Below are positions 27,417 to 37,215 of a stretch of DNA of 64,000 nucleotides, piece after piece. The notes below the pieces were generated by a model. It did no database searches. It was not told the origin of the DNA and was given only the letters and a program-made list of their open reading frames with translations. Source of the DNA: Roseovarius sp. M141 (lineage in GTDB: Bacteria; Pseudomonadota; Alphaproteobacteria; Rhodobacterales; Rhodobacteraceae); NCBI RefSeq assembly GCF_024355225.1, contig NZ_VCNH01000008.1, forward strand, positions 744,001 through 808,000, read 5' to 3'. The position numbers and the translations under genes were made by a program. Within the stretch, counting starts at the first letter, position 1, and each line of letters starts with the position of its first letter.

Positions 27417-28711
27417 TGCACAGCCTCCAACAGCATGGCGCCGCCCAGACCGCCGCCGATACACTCGGTTGCGATGCCGCGCTTTGCCCCGCGTTTCTTC
27501 ATGGCGTTCGCCAGATGCAGCACGATCCGGTTGCCGCTGGTGCCCACCGGATGGCCCAGCGCAATCGCGCCGCCGTCGACGTTCAGACGGTCCCGGTCGA
27601 TCCGGCCAAAGGCGGCATCATATCCCAGAACCTCGCTGCAAAACGCATCGTCGTTCCACGCGGCCAAACATGCCAGAACCTGCGCCGCGAACGCCTCGTT
27701 CAGTTCCCACAGATCGATGTCATCCACGCCAAACCCGTGCCGCTGCGCGATGGGGGTTGCGGCCATGACCGGGCCAAGCCCCATGACGGCGGGATCAAGC
27801 CCGGCCCACTCGCTGTCGGTGATCTCGGCCAATGGCTCCAGCCCGTGCAGGTCCACGGCCTTTTGCGAGGCGACGATGACCCAGCTGGCGCCATCGGTGA
27901 TCTGGCTGGAATTGCCTGCCGTGACCTTGCCGTAAGGTTTCTCGAACACCGGCTTGGGTTTGGCCAGCCCCTCCATATCGCTATCGGGGCGCACCCCGTC
28001 GTCATGGTCGTAAACAGTCCCGTCGGGGCCGAAGGCAGGCGTCACCTCGCCGTCCAGCGTGCCGTCCTTCTGCGCCTGCGTCAGACGGTGATGGCTTTGC
28101 ATTGCGTAGGCATCCGCCGTCTGCCGGTCGATGCCAAAGCGGTGCGCCAGTATTTCGGCGGTCTGGCCCATGCCCAGATGGGTGATCGGGTCTGTCAGGC
28201 CGCGCTCCAGCCCGATGACCGGCTTGAAGAACTCGGGCCTGAGGCCCGCCATCGCGCGCACCTTGTCCACCGGGCTGCGCGCGGCGCTGAATTCACCCAG
28301 CCATTCGGCAGCCGACTGGCGCAGCGTCAGCGGCGCGTGGCTGAGGGATTCGGCCCCGCCGGCAAGGATCATGTCATGACTGCCCGACCGGATATAGCGA
28401 TAGGCGGTGTCGATGCTCTGCATGCCGGACCCGCAGTTGATCTGCGTGGTAAAGGCCACCGTCCGCTCGCTCAGGCCCAGACGCAGGGCGGCGACGCGGG
28501 CGGGGTTCATTTCGTCCGCGATGACATTGACGCAGCCGAGGATGACCAGATCGAACGCGTTCCGCTCGAATGGCTGGCGCGCCAGCAGGGGGCGCCCGCA
28601 TTGCACCGCCAGATCGACGGGGGTGAAGGGGCCGGGCGCGCCGCGCGCCTTCAGAAACGGTGTGCGCGCGCCATCGACGAGATAGACACGCTGGCCATGG
28701 GGTTGCGTCAC
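27413..28711 (-). CDS. acetyl-CoA C-acyltransferase (thiolase, FadA/FadI-like)
   Basis: 432-residue thiolase. The acyl-accepting Cys is in INCGSGMQS near residue 95, the active-site His in ALGHPVGTSG near 370, and the second Cys in TECIGGGLGG near 405. It cleaves 3-ketoacyl-CoA in the last step of beta-oxidation, forming a complex with the FadJ-like protein encoded next. It overlaps both neighbours by 4 bp. Confidence 0.93.
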   Translation of the reverse strand: MTQPHGQRVYLVDGARTPFLKARGAPGPFTPVDLAVQCGRPLLARQPFERNAFDLVILGCVNVIADEMNPARVAALRLGLSERTVAFTTQINCGSGMQSIDTAYRYIRSGSHDMILAGGAESLSHAPLTLRQSAAEWLGEFSAARSPVDKVRAMAGLRPEFFKPVIGLERGLTDPITHLGMGQTAEILAHRFGIDRQTADAYAMQSHHRLTQAQKDGTLDGEVTPAFGPDGTVYDHDDGVRPDSDMEGLAKPKPVFEKPYGKVTAGNSSQITDGASWVIVASQKAVDLHGLEPLAEITDSEWAGLDPAVMGLGPVMAATPIAQRHGFGVDDIDLWELNEAFAAQVLACLAAWNDDAFCSEVLGYDAAFGRIDRDRLNVDGGAIALGHPVGTSGNRIVLHLANAMKKRGAKRGIATECIGGGLGGAMLLEAVQ

Positions 28712-30987
28712 TGCGCGGCCTCCTTCGGGTTGAATTCGCCGCGCCCGCCATCATAGCGGTTCTGCGCGTTCTGGCTGTAATCGTTGAAATAGCGGGGCAG
28801 TTCGTCCGGTGTGAAATCATCCACCGCGATCACGCGCGCGACCAGATCGTTCATGGCGGTGATCTGCTGCATTTCCGCGTCGCTGACGATACCGGCCTCC
28901 AGCCCCTGCTGCGGGGACTTGCGCGCGTCGCGCAGGCGCTTCATCACCGGGGCCATGGCGTTGACCTGTGCGTAGCAGTCATTCAACAGCGACACGCCCG
29001 GATGCAGGCAGCCGCCACCGACGCCGCCGGTAATGCGGTCACGGGTGGGCGAGGGGGCATAGATCAGATCGCTGCAGGCCTCGACCAGCCTGTCGCTCGG
29101 TCCTTTTTCGCGGCGGCCCGGCCAGGTGACACCGCGCAGCAGCCACGCGGCCCAGCGGGCGGGCAGGTTGACGATGACATCGTCCAGTGCGCTTTGGATG
29201 CGCTGAAATCCGGCCTCGGCGGCGTAGGTCAACACTGGCAGATCGGCCTGCTGCCGCCCCTCGTCGTCCCAGCGTTTCAGCGCGGCGGAAATGATATACA
29301 TCTCTGACAGGATATCGCCCATGCGGGAGGAGATCATCTCCTTGCGCTTCAGCGCGCCGCCCAGCGTCAGAAAACAAATATCGGCGGTCAGCGCATAGGC
29401 CGCCGACCAGCGCCCCAGTCGGCGATAGATATGCGTGGCGCCCGCCGCATCGGGCGCGGGGGCGAAACGTCCCCCGGTCAGCGCCCGGCCCCACGCCCGA
29501 AACAGCGTGCGGGTGGTATGCCCGATATGCGCCCAGATGGATTTATCGAACGCCTCCAGCGATTTTTGGGGGTCCGGCTCCTGCAAGGCCATCATGTTGT
29601 CCAGCATATGGGGATGCGCCCGGATCGATCCCTGACCAAAGATGATCAGGCTGCGCGTCACGATATTGGCGCCCTCTACCGTGATGCCGATGGGCACCGC
29701 GCGGTAGAACGCCAGAAGATAGTTCGATGGTCCGTCGATCACCGCCTTGCCCGAATGCACATCCATCGCGTCATTCAGCGCATCGCGCATGCGATAGGTG
29801 GCGTGCGCCTTCATGATGGCGGAAATCACCGACAGGGATTTGCCCGCGTCCAGCCCGGCGCAGGTCAGATGCCGCGCGGCGTCCATCGCATAGGCATCCG
29901 CCGCCAGTTTGCCCATGCAGATCTGCACGCCGCCGAATTTGCCGATCGGCAGGCGGAATTGCTCGCGGATGCGCGCGTAGGCGCCGGTGGTGTGTGCGCT
30001 GAACGCGATGGCGGCGCAGCCCATCGAGGGCAGCGAAATGCCGCGTCCGGCGGCAAGTGCGTTCATCAGCATCATCCAGCCGCGTCCGGCGTAATCGGGG
30101 CCGCCGATGATGTATTCCAGCGGGATGAAGACATCCTTGCCGGTGGTCGGCCCGTTCATGAACATGGTCGAGGACGGGATATGCCGCCGCCCGGTTTCGA
30201 CGCCCTCCAGATCGGTCGGAACCAGCGCGCAGGTGATGCCTATCTCCTGCGTGTTGCCCATCAACCCATCGGGATCGCGCAGCTTGAACGCCAGCCCCAG
30301 CACGGTGCAGACCGGCGACAGGGTGATATACCGCTTGGCCCAGTTCAGACGGATGCCCAGCACCTCCTGCCCGTCCCATTTTCCCATGCAGACGACGCCA
30401 TTATCCACCATCGCGCCTGCGTCTGACCCGGCTTCGGCGCTGGTCAGACCAAAGGCGGGCAACTCGCGGCCATCGGCAAGGCGGGGCAACCAGTAATCCT
30501 GCTGCGCCTTTGTGCCAAACCGGTGCAACAGCTCGCCCGGCCCCAGCGAGTTGGGGACCATCACGGTCACCGCCACCGCGACCGACCGGGTCGAGATGAA
30601 GCGTACCACTTCGCTATGGGCGAAGGCCGAAAATTCGAGGCCGCCGTGCGATTTGGGGATGATCATGCCGAAAAACCCGGCGTCGCGCAGGAATTTCCAG
30701 ACATGGGGCGGCAGGTCGGCGGTTTCATGGTTGATCGTCCAGTCGTCGATCATCGCGCAGAGTTCATGGCACGGACCGTCAATAAAGGCCTGCTCTTCGT
30801 CCGTCAGGCGCGGCGCTTTTACGGCGTGCAGAAAGTCCCAGTTCGGGTTGCCGGAAAACAGCTCGGCCTCCCACCAGACGTCACCGGCATTCAGCGCCTC
30901 GCGTTCGGTATCCGACAGGGCGGGAAGGGCCTTCTTGGCCCAGCGGTGGATGGGGCGGGTGATGTAGGTCGCACGGAAGGAGGGCAT
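28708..30987 (-). CDS. fadE: long acyl-CoA dehydrogenase (FadE-like)
   Basis: 759 residues, matching the long FadE class (750-815) rather than the 380-residue dehydrogenases. The N-terminal extension begins MPSFRATYITRPIHRWAKKA, the FAD-binding core has FGLTSAEAGSDAG near 170, and a long C-terminal domain is followed by VMKRLRDARKSP. The ATG at 30987 has a GGAG site; the frame is open further upstream but without family residues. It is the first gene of a tightly coupled operon with thiolase, FadJ and a CoA hydrolase. The 230 bp upstream probably hold the promoter. Confidence 0.92.
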   Translation of the reverse strand: MPSFRATYITRPIHRWAKKALPALSDTEREALNAGDVWWEAELFSGNPNWDFLHAVKAPRLTDEEQAFIDGPCHELCAMIDDWTINHETADLPPHVWKFLRDAGFFGMIIPKSHGGLEFSAFAHSEVVRFISTRSVAVAVTVMVPNSLGPGELLHRFGTKAQQDYWLPRLADGRELPAFGLTSAEAGSDAGAMVDNGVVCMGKWDGQEVLGIRLNWAKRYITLSPVCTVLGLAFKLRDPDGLMGNTQEIGITCALVPTDLEGVETGRRHIPSSTMFMNGPTTGKDVFIPLEYIIGGPDYAGRGWMMLMNALAAGRGISLPSMGCAAIAFSAHTTGAYARIREQFRLPIGKFGGVQICMGKLAADAYAMDAARHLTCAGLDAGKSLSVISAIMKAHATYRMRDALNDAMDVHSGKAVIDGPSNYLLAFYRAVPIGITVEGANIVTRSLIIFGQGSIRAHPHMLDNMMALQEPDPQKSLEAFDKSIWAHIGHTTRTLFRAWGRALTGGRFAPAPDAAGATHIYRRLGRWSAAYALTADICFLTLGGALKRKEMISSRMGDILSEMYIISAALKRWDDEGRQQADLPVLTYAAEAGFQRIQSALDDVIVNLPARWAAWLLRGVTWPGRREKGPSDRLVEACSDLIYAPSPTRDRITGGVGGGCLHPGVSLLNDCYAQVNAMAPVMKRLRDARKSPQQGLEAGIVSDAEMQQITAMNDLVARVIAVDDFTPDELPRYFNDYSQNAQNRYDGGRGEFNPKEAAQ

Positions 30988-31168
30988 AGAGATCTCCGAA
31001 TTACCGAAGCCAACGCGCCAAGGGGCGATTGCGTTCCGGGCCGGGCGGCAGCAGCGCCGCCCATCGCCATCTTCGACCCTACCGGCCCGCAATGTCCAGT
31101 CTGCCGTCACGCGCACACGAAAAAGACCCCTGCTACCGCTGCCCCGATGTTCACCACGGCCCGGAACG

Positions 31169-31197
31169 AAAAAGGGGCGCGCCGTCGGCACGCCCCC
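31169..31197 (-). terminator. Rho-independent terminator of the minus-strand catabolic operon
   Basis: On the minus strand GGGGCGTGCC, a 3-base loop and GGCGCGCCCC form a stem with one G-U pair, followed by TTTTT. It begins about 22 bp after the stop of the last small membrane protein gene. Confidence 0.75.
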
Positions 31198-31218
31198 AAA
31201 ATCATGTATTGCAGCGCC

Positions 31219-31695
31219 TTACAGGAACAGATCCGCAATGAACGCCGATCCGATATAGGTGCCCGTCATCACCAGCACCGCGACGATGAAGATCTTCCAT
31301 CCCGATGTCTTGGCGATGTCAATTTCCTGCTTGGCAATGGCGATGCCCGCATAGGCCAGGCACGGTGTTGCCAGCGTCAGGAAGTTGACGTTCTTGGCCT
31401 GCGCGATCACCCATTCGCTGCCCGGTGTCCAAGGCAGCGTCACCACAATGCCGATCAGCGAAATCCACGCGACCGACGGCAGCTTGACCGGGACCACTTC
31501 GGTCAGCACCAGACCGACCATCGAAATCACGTAGAGCACGATCAGTCCGACAAACCCGTCGGCGATGGGAATGTCCGTCGCCACCGTGTTGCCGACCAGA
31601 CCGATGGCGCAGATGATGACCAGCACCAGCGCATGGGCCGATAGGCTCAGCTTGCGCTCTGCGATGAGGTCCAATTCAGTTTCGCTCGTGTTCAT
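31219..31695 (-). CDS. small integral membrane protein, partner of the DUF3100-like protein
   Basis: 158 residues with about four hydrophobic segments starting near residue 20 (ALVLVIICAIGLVGNTVA). The ATG at 31695 is preferred over GTG 31701 because GGAG lies at proper spacing. The gene overlaps the stop of the preceding DUF3100-like gene, so the two probably form one membrane complex. I do not recognise a named family with certainty. The context (amidohydrolase, aldehyde dehydrogenases) suggests transport of a carboxylic or acylamino substrate; that is inference. Confidence 0.75.
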   Translation of the reverse strand: MNTSETELDLIAERKLSLSAHALVLVIICAIGLVGNTVATDIPIADGFVGLIVLYVISMVGLVLTEVVPVKLPSVAWISLIGIVVTLPWTPGSEWVIAQAKNVNFLTLATPCLAYAGIAIAKQEIDIAKTSGWKIFIVAVLVMTGTYIGSAFIADLFL

Positions 31696-31697
31696 GG

Positions 31698-32519
31698 TCA
31701 CTCTCCCGCCTTGATGGTTGCGTCCTTACGACCCAGAAGGTCGTAAAGTTTTTCTGTCAGCGGCAGGGCGACGAAGACGCCCAGATAGATGCCGGTTGCA
31801 TAGGTCAGCACGTTGGACGCGCCGGCAAGCGCAAGGATCTGTTCCTTCATCTCCGGCACCGCACTGGCCAGCGCCCCGGTGCAGGCCGCCATCATCGAGC
31901 CTGACCCGATGCCGCAGGCCATCGCCAGCGCCTCGACAGAAAAGATGCCTGCCGTTGACAGGATCGACGCCAGGATGGCGAAGATGAACGTGCCGAACAG
32001 CGTGCCGATCACGTAGACCCCCATCACGCCGGTGCCCTCCTGGCTTTTCAGGCCGTATTTGTCGGCGATGATCGCGATGTTCGGCTCGCGCGCGACGGAA
32101 AAGCACGCCCCGATCGATTCGCGCCCCATCCGCAGCACCAGAACGGCAATCGGGAAGGCGATGACGATGGTGCCAAGGTTGCCCAGCTCCTGCAACAGCA
32201 GGGCAGGGCCGGCGTCGATGATCTGCTCCATCTGCGGCCCGATGATCGTGCCGAACTTGGCGATAAAGGGCATGATCGCGATAACGATCAAAGGCGACGC
32301 GGCGCTGACGTCACTGTCCTTGATCCAGACGCCTGCGCGCTTGATCACTTTGGGGTTGATGAGCATCCCCAGAATGAATGCATACAGCAGCGGCAGCAGC
32401 AGGATCGATCCGATGCCGATAGGCACGATGATCACGCCGATCAATTCGCTGATGACGGTGATGATCAGCACGCTGACATGCAGCCGCCAATCCAGCACTA
32501 TCTCCATGGTTCGTTGCAT
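31698..32519 (-). CDS. DUF3100-like multi-pass membrane protein
   Basis: 273 residues with seven or eight hydrophobic segments. The opening region LIITVISELIGVIIVPIGIG and the glycine-rich ACGIGSGSMMAACTGALAS near residue 195 recall DUF3100-type proteins, which are thought to be transporters. The ATG at 32519 has an excellent GGGAGGGA ribosome site; the upstream part of the open frame (to 32600) has no hydrophobic or family character. It follows the aldehyde dehydrogenase after 90 bp and overlaps its small partner. The family assignment is from memory and uncertain; the membrane nature is clear. Confidence 0.7.
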   Translation of the reverse strand: MQRTMEIVLDWRLHVSVLIITVISELIGVIIVPIGIGSILLLPLLYAFILGMLINPKVIKRAGVWIKDSDVSAASPLIVIAIMPFIAKFGTIIGPQMEQIIDAGPALLLQELGNLGTIVIAFPIAVLVLRMGRESIGACFSVAREPNIAIIADKYGLKSQEGTGVMGVYVIGTLFGTFIFAILASILSTAGIFSVEALAMACGIGSGSMMAACTGALASAVPEMKEQILALAGASNVLTYATGIYLGVFVALPLTEKLYDLLGRKDATIKAGE

Positions 32520-32609
32520 TTCGTCCCTCCCTCTTTTTCGCGCCGTTCTGGCGCTTGTGTCGTCTTGTGTCAGTTGATCTTTTCCAACGCCGCTTGGCAA
32601 CCTTGTGGA

Positions 32610-34133
32610 TCAGCCCGGCGCATAGCCAAATCCGGTAACCGGGTTTTCTGCCGTCTCCACCCAGACCGATTTGGTCTGCGTGTAGGCCGCCAGCGCCTCG
32701 CGCCCGGAGGACCGGCCATAGCCCGACCGCCCGAAGCCGCCAAACGGCGACATGACGTTGATCGTCTTGTAGCTGTTGACCCAGAACGTCCCGGCGCGCA
32801 CGCGTGCTGCCGTCCGGTGCGCGCGGCCGACATCCTGCGTCCAGACCGCCCCGGCCAGCCCGTAGGGCGTGTCGTTGGCCAGCGCGACGGCCTCTTCTTC
32901 CGTCTCGAAGGTCAGGACGGACAGGACCGGTCCGAACACCTCTTCGCGGGCGATGTCCATATCGGGCGTCACACCGGTCAGCACCGTGGGCGCGTAGAAA
33001 TATCCGCCGCTGTCTGCCAATGCGTCGGGCTTGGCGCCCCCGGTGGCGAGGTGGGCACCGTTTGAGGCTGCAGCGCGTACCATCGCGTCGATCTTCTGCC
33101 ATTGCGCGGCGTTGTTGACCGGGCCGATCTGCGTTGCGGGATCGGTGGGCAGGCCCACCGGGATACGCGCGCTGGCGGTTGTCAGTTTTTCGACCACCTC
33201 GTCATGGATTGACCGCTGCACCAACAGGCGCGAACCGGCGACGCAGCTTTGACCGCAACTGGCGAATATGGCGGCCTGCGCACCGATCACGGCGCGGTCG
33301 ATATCGGCATCGGCAAAGACGATATTGGCCGATTTTCCGCCCAGTTCCAGCACCGCCCCCATGGGTTTTAACGCAGCGCGCGCGGCAATCGCGCTGCCCG
33401 CCTGCGCCGAGCCGACGAATACGGCCAGCCCTGTCGCCGGATGGTCGATCATTGCCTGCCCACTGCTCGGCCCGGCGCCTGCGATTACATTGACCAGACC
33501 GCGCGGCACGCCCGCCTTTTCGCACAGCACGCCGATGACGAGGCTGCTGAGCGGCGTCAGTTCGGATGGTTTCAGCACCACGCCATTGCCCGCGCAGATC
33601 GCCGGGGCGACCTGCCAGCAGCAGGTGAACAGCGGCGCGTTCCACGGGGTGATCTGCGCGACGACGCCGATGGGTTCGTGGCGGGTGTAGTTCAGATGCG
33701 TGCTGGGCACCGGGATCACGTCGCCGGTGATCTTGTCGCACCAGCCGGCGTAGTATTCGAACATCTCCGCCATGCGCCCCGGCTCGCCGCCGGTGTCGCG
33801 GATGGGGCGCCCGGTCGAGATGCATTCAAGCTCGGACAGGGGCGCGGCATGGGCGCGGATCTGGCGCCCGATCTCGAACATGATGCGCCCCCGCTCGGAT
33901 GCGGTCTTGGCCCACCACTCACGCTGCGCCGCCTCGGCGGCATCCGCCGCCTGCGCCACCACATCGGCGCCCGCGTCGCGATAAGTGGCAAAGACGGTTC
34001 CGGTGGCCGGATCGGTCAGCGCCAGATCATCGCCCGTGCCGGGCAGGAAGGCGCCCGCGACGTAGCTTTGCACATCTGGCGTACCCAGCAACTGTTGCAG
34101 AAGGTCGCGCACGCGGTTGGAAATATCGCTCAT
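32610..34133 (-). CDS. NAD(P)-dependent aldehyde dehydrogenase
   Basis: 507 residues. NAD-binding and catalytic motifs include QITPWNAPLFT near 165, LELGGKSANIVF near 270 (general-base Glu) and FASCGQSCVAGSR near 300 (catalytic Cys). It oxidises an aldehyde to its acid; the substrate is unknown. It starts within the last codons of the preceding beta-hydroxyacid dehydrogenase gene (4-bp overlap), so the two enzymes may act on consecutive intermediates. Confidence 0.92.
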   Translation of the reverse strand: MSDISNRVRDLLQQLLGTPDVQSYVAGAFLPGTGDDLALTDPATGTVFATYRDAGADVVAQAADAAEAAQREWWAKTASERGRIMFEIGRQIRAHAAPLSELECISTGRPIRDTGGEPGRMAEMFEYYAGWCDKITGDVIPVPSTHLNYTRHEPIGVVAQITPWNAPLFTCCWQVAPAICAGNGVVLKPSELTPLSSLVIGVLCEKAGVPRGLVNVIAGAGPSSGQAMIDHPATGLAVFVGSAQAGSAIAARAALKPMGAVLELGGKSANIVFADADIDRAVIGAQAAIFASCGQSCVAGSRLLVQRSIHDEVVEKLTTASARIPVGLPTDPATQIGPVNNAAQWQKIDAMVRAAASNGAHLATGGAKPDALADSGGYFYAPTVLTGVTPDMDIAREEVFGPVLSVLTFETEEEAVALANDTPYGLAGAVWTQDVGRAHRTAARVRAGTFWVNSYKTINVMSPFGGFGRSGYGRSSGREALAAYTQTKSVWVETAENPVTGFGYAPG

Positions 34134-35038
34134 TCTTTGTCTCCTTCAAAACGATCCGCCTTCGGATCGCCCATCAGCATGAAATCGTCACTGTCGCTCA
34201 GCCCCGAGCGTTCCTGGCTCCACAGGTCGGCCACCAGATCGGCCAGCGGCATGGCGCAGCCCGCCTTGGCCGCCATGTCGCGGGCCAGCCGCACATCCTT
34301 GCGCATCAGCCCGGTCGAGAACCCGCTGTCAAAGCTGCGCGGCAGCACCCAGTTGGGGTAGTGGATCTCGCTGATCGCGCTGCGCCCGGTGGCCGAATTG
34401 ACCACCCGCAGCGCATCCTCGGTGCTGACGCCCGACGCCTCGGCCAGCTTCACGGCCTCCAGCGTTGTCACCATATGGCTGGCGACCAGCATGTTGTTGA
34501 CCAGTTTGGCCACATTGCCTGCGCCGCTGGGGCCGACATGGATGATCTTCTGCCCCAGCGCCTCCAGCACGGGCATGGCGCGGGCGACATCGGCGTCATC
34601 GCCGCCCAGCATCATCGCCAACGTGCCAGCGGCAGCGCCTGCCGGTCCGCCGCTGACCGGGGCATCGACAAAGCCATGTCCGGCCGCGTCCAGCGCGGCG
34701 GCCAGATTACGGCTGATCTCGGCCTCGGAGGTCGACGTGTCGACCACGATGCGGGGCGCGGCGTCTGGTGCCAGATGCCCGGCACTGACGGCATCGGCGA
34801 TCACCGCCTTGACATGGTGCGCGGCGGGCAGGGACAGCACGATGATATCGGCAGCGCCGAACACGTCTGCCGCGCTGGGCATCGGCGCGGCGCCGGCCTC
34901 GGCAGCGCGGGTCAGTGCGGCATCGGACAGATCAAAGGCCGCCACGGCGAACCCCTTGGCGGCCAAACTCTGCGCCATGCCAATACCCATGGCGCCAAGG
35001 CCGATGATCCCGGTGCGTATCTGCTGTGTTTCGGGCAT
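34130..35038 (-). CDS. NAD(P)-dependent beta-hydroxyacid dehydrogenase (3-hydroxyisobutyrate dehydrogenase family)
   Basis: 302 residues. The Rossmann motif is GIIGLGAMGIGMAQSL at the N-terminus, the substrate loop is DAPVSGGPAGAAAGTL near 120, and the catalytic Lys is in GNVAKLVNNML near 170. The ATG at 35038 has GGAGGG at good spacing; 35101 would add 21 unmatched residues. The family covers 3-hydroxyisobutyrate, tartronate semialdehyde and related substrates. Being followed by an aldehyde dehydrogenase, it may convert a beta-hydroxy acid to the semialdehyde. Confidence 0.9.
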   Translation of the reverse strand: MPETQQIRTGIIGLGAMGIGMAQSLAAKGFAVAAFDLSDAALTRAAEAGAAPMPSAADVFGAADIIVLSLPAAHHVKAVIADAVSAGHLAPDAAPRIVVDTSTSEAEISRNLAAALDAAGHGFVDAPVSGGPAGAAAGTLAMMLGGDDADVARAMPVLEALGQKIIHVGPSGAGNVAKLVNNMLVASHMVTTLEAVKLAEASGVSTEDALRVVNSATGRSAISEIHYPNWVLPRSFDSGFSTGLMRKDVRLARDMAAKAGCAMPLADLVADLWSQERSGLSDSDDFMLMGDPKADRFEGDKE

Positions 35039-35149
35039 CCTGCCCTCCCTGCTGGCGTGATTGCAATTTCGCCAGACTATCCAGAGCGCGGGCGCACACA
35101 AATAGAGCGTAAAGCAGGTACAGTGCGTTGCGCTGGGCGCAACACACCT

Positions 35150-36058
35150 TCAGTCGTGGAAGGCCACCATACGGTCGGCCAGAAACTCTGCCGCCAGTTC
35201 CACCGACTTTGGCAGACGGCGGCGCGCGCGTACCATCAGATGCGCGCTGACCTGTTGCAGCGATGCCTCCTCGACCGGAACGATGGCCAGTTCGCCGCGG
35301 TCTGCCTGTATCGATGCGGAAAAGCGCGGCAGGAATGTCACGCCCATCCCGGCGCAGACATAGCGGATCAGCAGCGTGATCGAGCTGGTCTCGATCTGCG
35401 GGTGCAGCGCCAGCCCCTGATCGCCCGCCGCGCGGCCCACCAGCGCACGGATCGCGTGGCGCCGGTCCAGCAGGCCGATGGGGTGCTGCAACAGCTCGGC
35501 CAGCCGCACCGACGCGCGCCCGGCCAGCGCAGATCCGGTGGGCACGATGGCGCACAGCGGCTGGCGCCCCACGGCGAGCGACCGGATCGCCTCGGACAGC
35601 GCCGGGTTGTAGGCGATGCCGATATCCGCCTCGCCCAGCGCGACACGATCCTGTAGCGCGTCCGTGCCGGCCTGATCGATGCGAAACCGCAGATCGGGAT
35701 GCGTGGCGGCCAGCGCAGACAGGCCGTTCTGCATCAGATCGGCGGTGAACCCTTCGCCCACGGCGATGCGCACCTTCTGGCCCTCGCCCTTGCCGAAGCG
35801 GCCCAGCTGATCCAGCAAAAAGGCCTGCTCGTCCTGCTGGTGCAGGGCATGTTCGCGCAGCAGACGGCCCGCATCCGTCAGGTGTACGCCCTGCGCGCTG
35901 CGCTCCAGCAGGGGCACGGCCAGCCGCGCTTCGATATCGGTGATCTTGCGGCTGATCGCCGAGGGCGCCACGTTCAGCCGCGCCGACGCGCGCCGGATCG
36001 ACCCCTCCTGCGCGACGCAGAGGAATTCGCGCAGGAACCGCGGGTCAAGGGCGTCCAT
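35150..36058 (-). CDS. LysR family transcriptional regulator
   Basis: 302 residues with the N-terminal winged HTH (FLREFLCVAQEGSIRRASAR, then VAPSAISRKITDIEARL) and a C-terminal substrate-binding domain. Its ATG overlaps the stop of the M20 amidohydrolase gene, so it sits inside the catabolic operon rather than divergent from it. It probably controls the amidohydrolase/VOC or the dehydrogenase genes in response to a pathway intermediate. Confidence 0.9.
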   Translation of the reverse strand: MDALDPRFLREFLCVAQEGSIRRASARLNVAPSAISRKITDIEARLAVPLLERSAQGVHLTDAGRLLREHALHQQDEQAFLLDQLGRFGKGEGQKVRIAVGEGFTADLMQNGLSALAATHPDLRFRIDQAGTDALQDRVALGEADIGIAYNPALSEAIRSLAVGRQPLCAIVPTGSALAGRASVRLAELLQHPIGLLDRRHAIRALVGRAAGDQGLALHPQIETSSITLLIRYVCAGMGVTFLPRFSASIQADRGELAIVPVEEASLQQVSAHLMVRARRRLPKSVELAAEFLADRMVAFHD

Positions 36059-37200
36059 CAGCCGCGCGTCGCGCGCCGGGCCAGCCGCACCCAGAATTCG
36101 GCGCCGGTGGGCAGGATCGCATCGTTGAAATCATAGCTGGTCGCATGCAGGCCCGGGTTGGCGCCCTCGCGCGCGCCGCCCAGCCACAGATAGGCGCCGG
36201 GCACCTTTTCCAGCATGAAGGCGAAATCCTCGGACGCCATGCTGGGATCTGCGGTGGTGGTCTCCAGTCCCATGGCCTCGCCGATGTCGCGCGCAATGGC
36301 GGCCTCGGCGGGAGTGTTGATCGTGGCGGGATAGCGGCGCTGATAGTCGATCCGCGCGGTGCAGCCCTGCGCGGCGGCGATGCCGTGCGCCACTTCGCTC
36401 AATCGCCGCTCCAGCGTATCGCCTGCGTCTGCGTCGAACCAGCGGGCCGTGCCTGCCAGCGCGGCAGTATCGGGACAAATGTTGTAGGCCGATCCCGAAT
36501 GGATCTGGGTGATCGACAGGACACCGGGCGTCAGTGGCGACAGGCTGCGCGCCGGGATTTCCTGCGCGGCGGCGGCGATGCGGGCGGCGGCGGCGATGAC
36601 CCCGTCGCTCTGCTCGGGCATGGCGCCGTGACCACCCTTGCCGGTGATGGTGATGTCAAAGACCGCGAAGGCCGCCATCATGGCATCATCCCGCGCCACC
36701 ATCCGGCCCGGCGCCAGCCCCGGCCAGTTGTGGATGCCATAGACTGAATCGCAGGGGAACAGGTCAAGCAGCCCGTCCTCGATCATCACGCGCGCGCCGG
36801 CTTCGGATTCTTCGGCCGGCTGAAAGATCAGGTGAACGGTGCCGCCGGTCACGCCTTCGGCGGCGATCCGGCGCGCGGCCAGCAGCAGCATGGCGGTGTG
36901 CCCGTCATGGCCGCAGGCATGCATCATGCCGGGGATGGTCGACGCATGCGCCAGCCCCGTCACCTCGTGAATCGGCAGCGCGTCGATATCGGCGCGCAGG
37001 CCGATGCGCGGGCCGTTGCCACCCCCCAACGTGGCGACAACGCCGGTGGTCGCCAGACCGCGATGCACCTGCCAGCCCCAGCCATCCAGCAGCCGTGCAA
37101 TCATGTCGGATGTACGGGTTTCCTGATACGCGATCTCGGGGTGGCGGTGCAGGTCGTGGCGCCATGCCACCGCCTCGTCGATATGGGAGCTGTCGAACAT
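36058..37200 (-). CDS. M20D-family amidohydrolase (hippurate hydrolase-like)
   Basis: 380 residues. Metal ligands are visible in MHACGHDGHTAML near residue 100 and in PAEESEAGARVMI near 135 (the catalytic Glu pair), with the late His/Glu in SEDFAFMLEKVPGAY near 325. It removes an acyl group from an N-acyl amino acid or similar amide in the cytoplasm. It lies 15 bp after the VOC gene and overlaps the LysR gene. Confidence 0.93.
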   Translation of the reverse strand: MFDSSHIDEAVAWRHDLHRHPEIAYQETRTSDMIARLLDGWGWQVHRGLATTGVVATLGGGNGPRIGLRADIDALPIHEVTGLAHASTIPGMMHACGHDGHTAMLLLAARRIAAEGVTGGTVHLIFQPAEESEAGARVMIEDGLLDLFPCDSVYGIHNWPGLAPGRMVARDDAMMAAFAVFDITITGKGGHGAMPEQSDGVIAAAARIAAAAQEIPARSLSPLTPGVLSITQIHSGSAYNICPDTAALAGTARWFDADAGDTLERRLSEVAHGIAAAQGCTARIDYQRRYPATINTPAEAAIARDIGEAMGLETTTADPSMASEDFAFMLEKVPGAYLWLGGAREGANPGLHATSYDFNDAILPTGAEFWVRLARRATRG

Positions 37201-37215
37201 GGAGTTGCCTTTCTC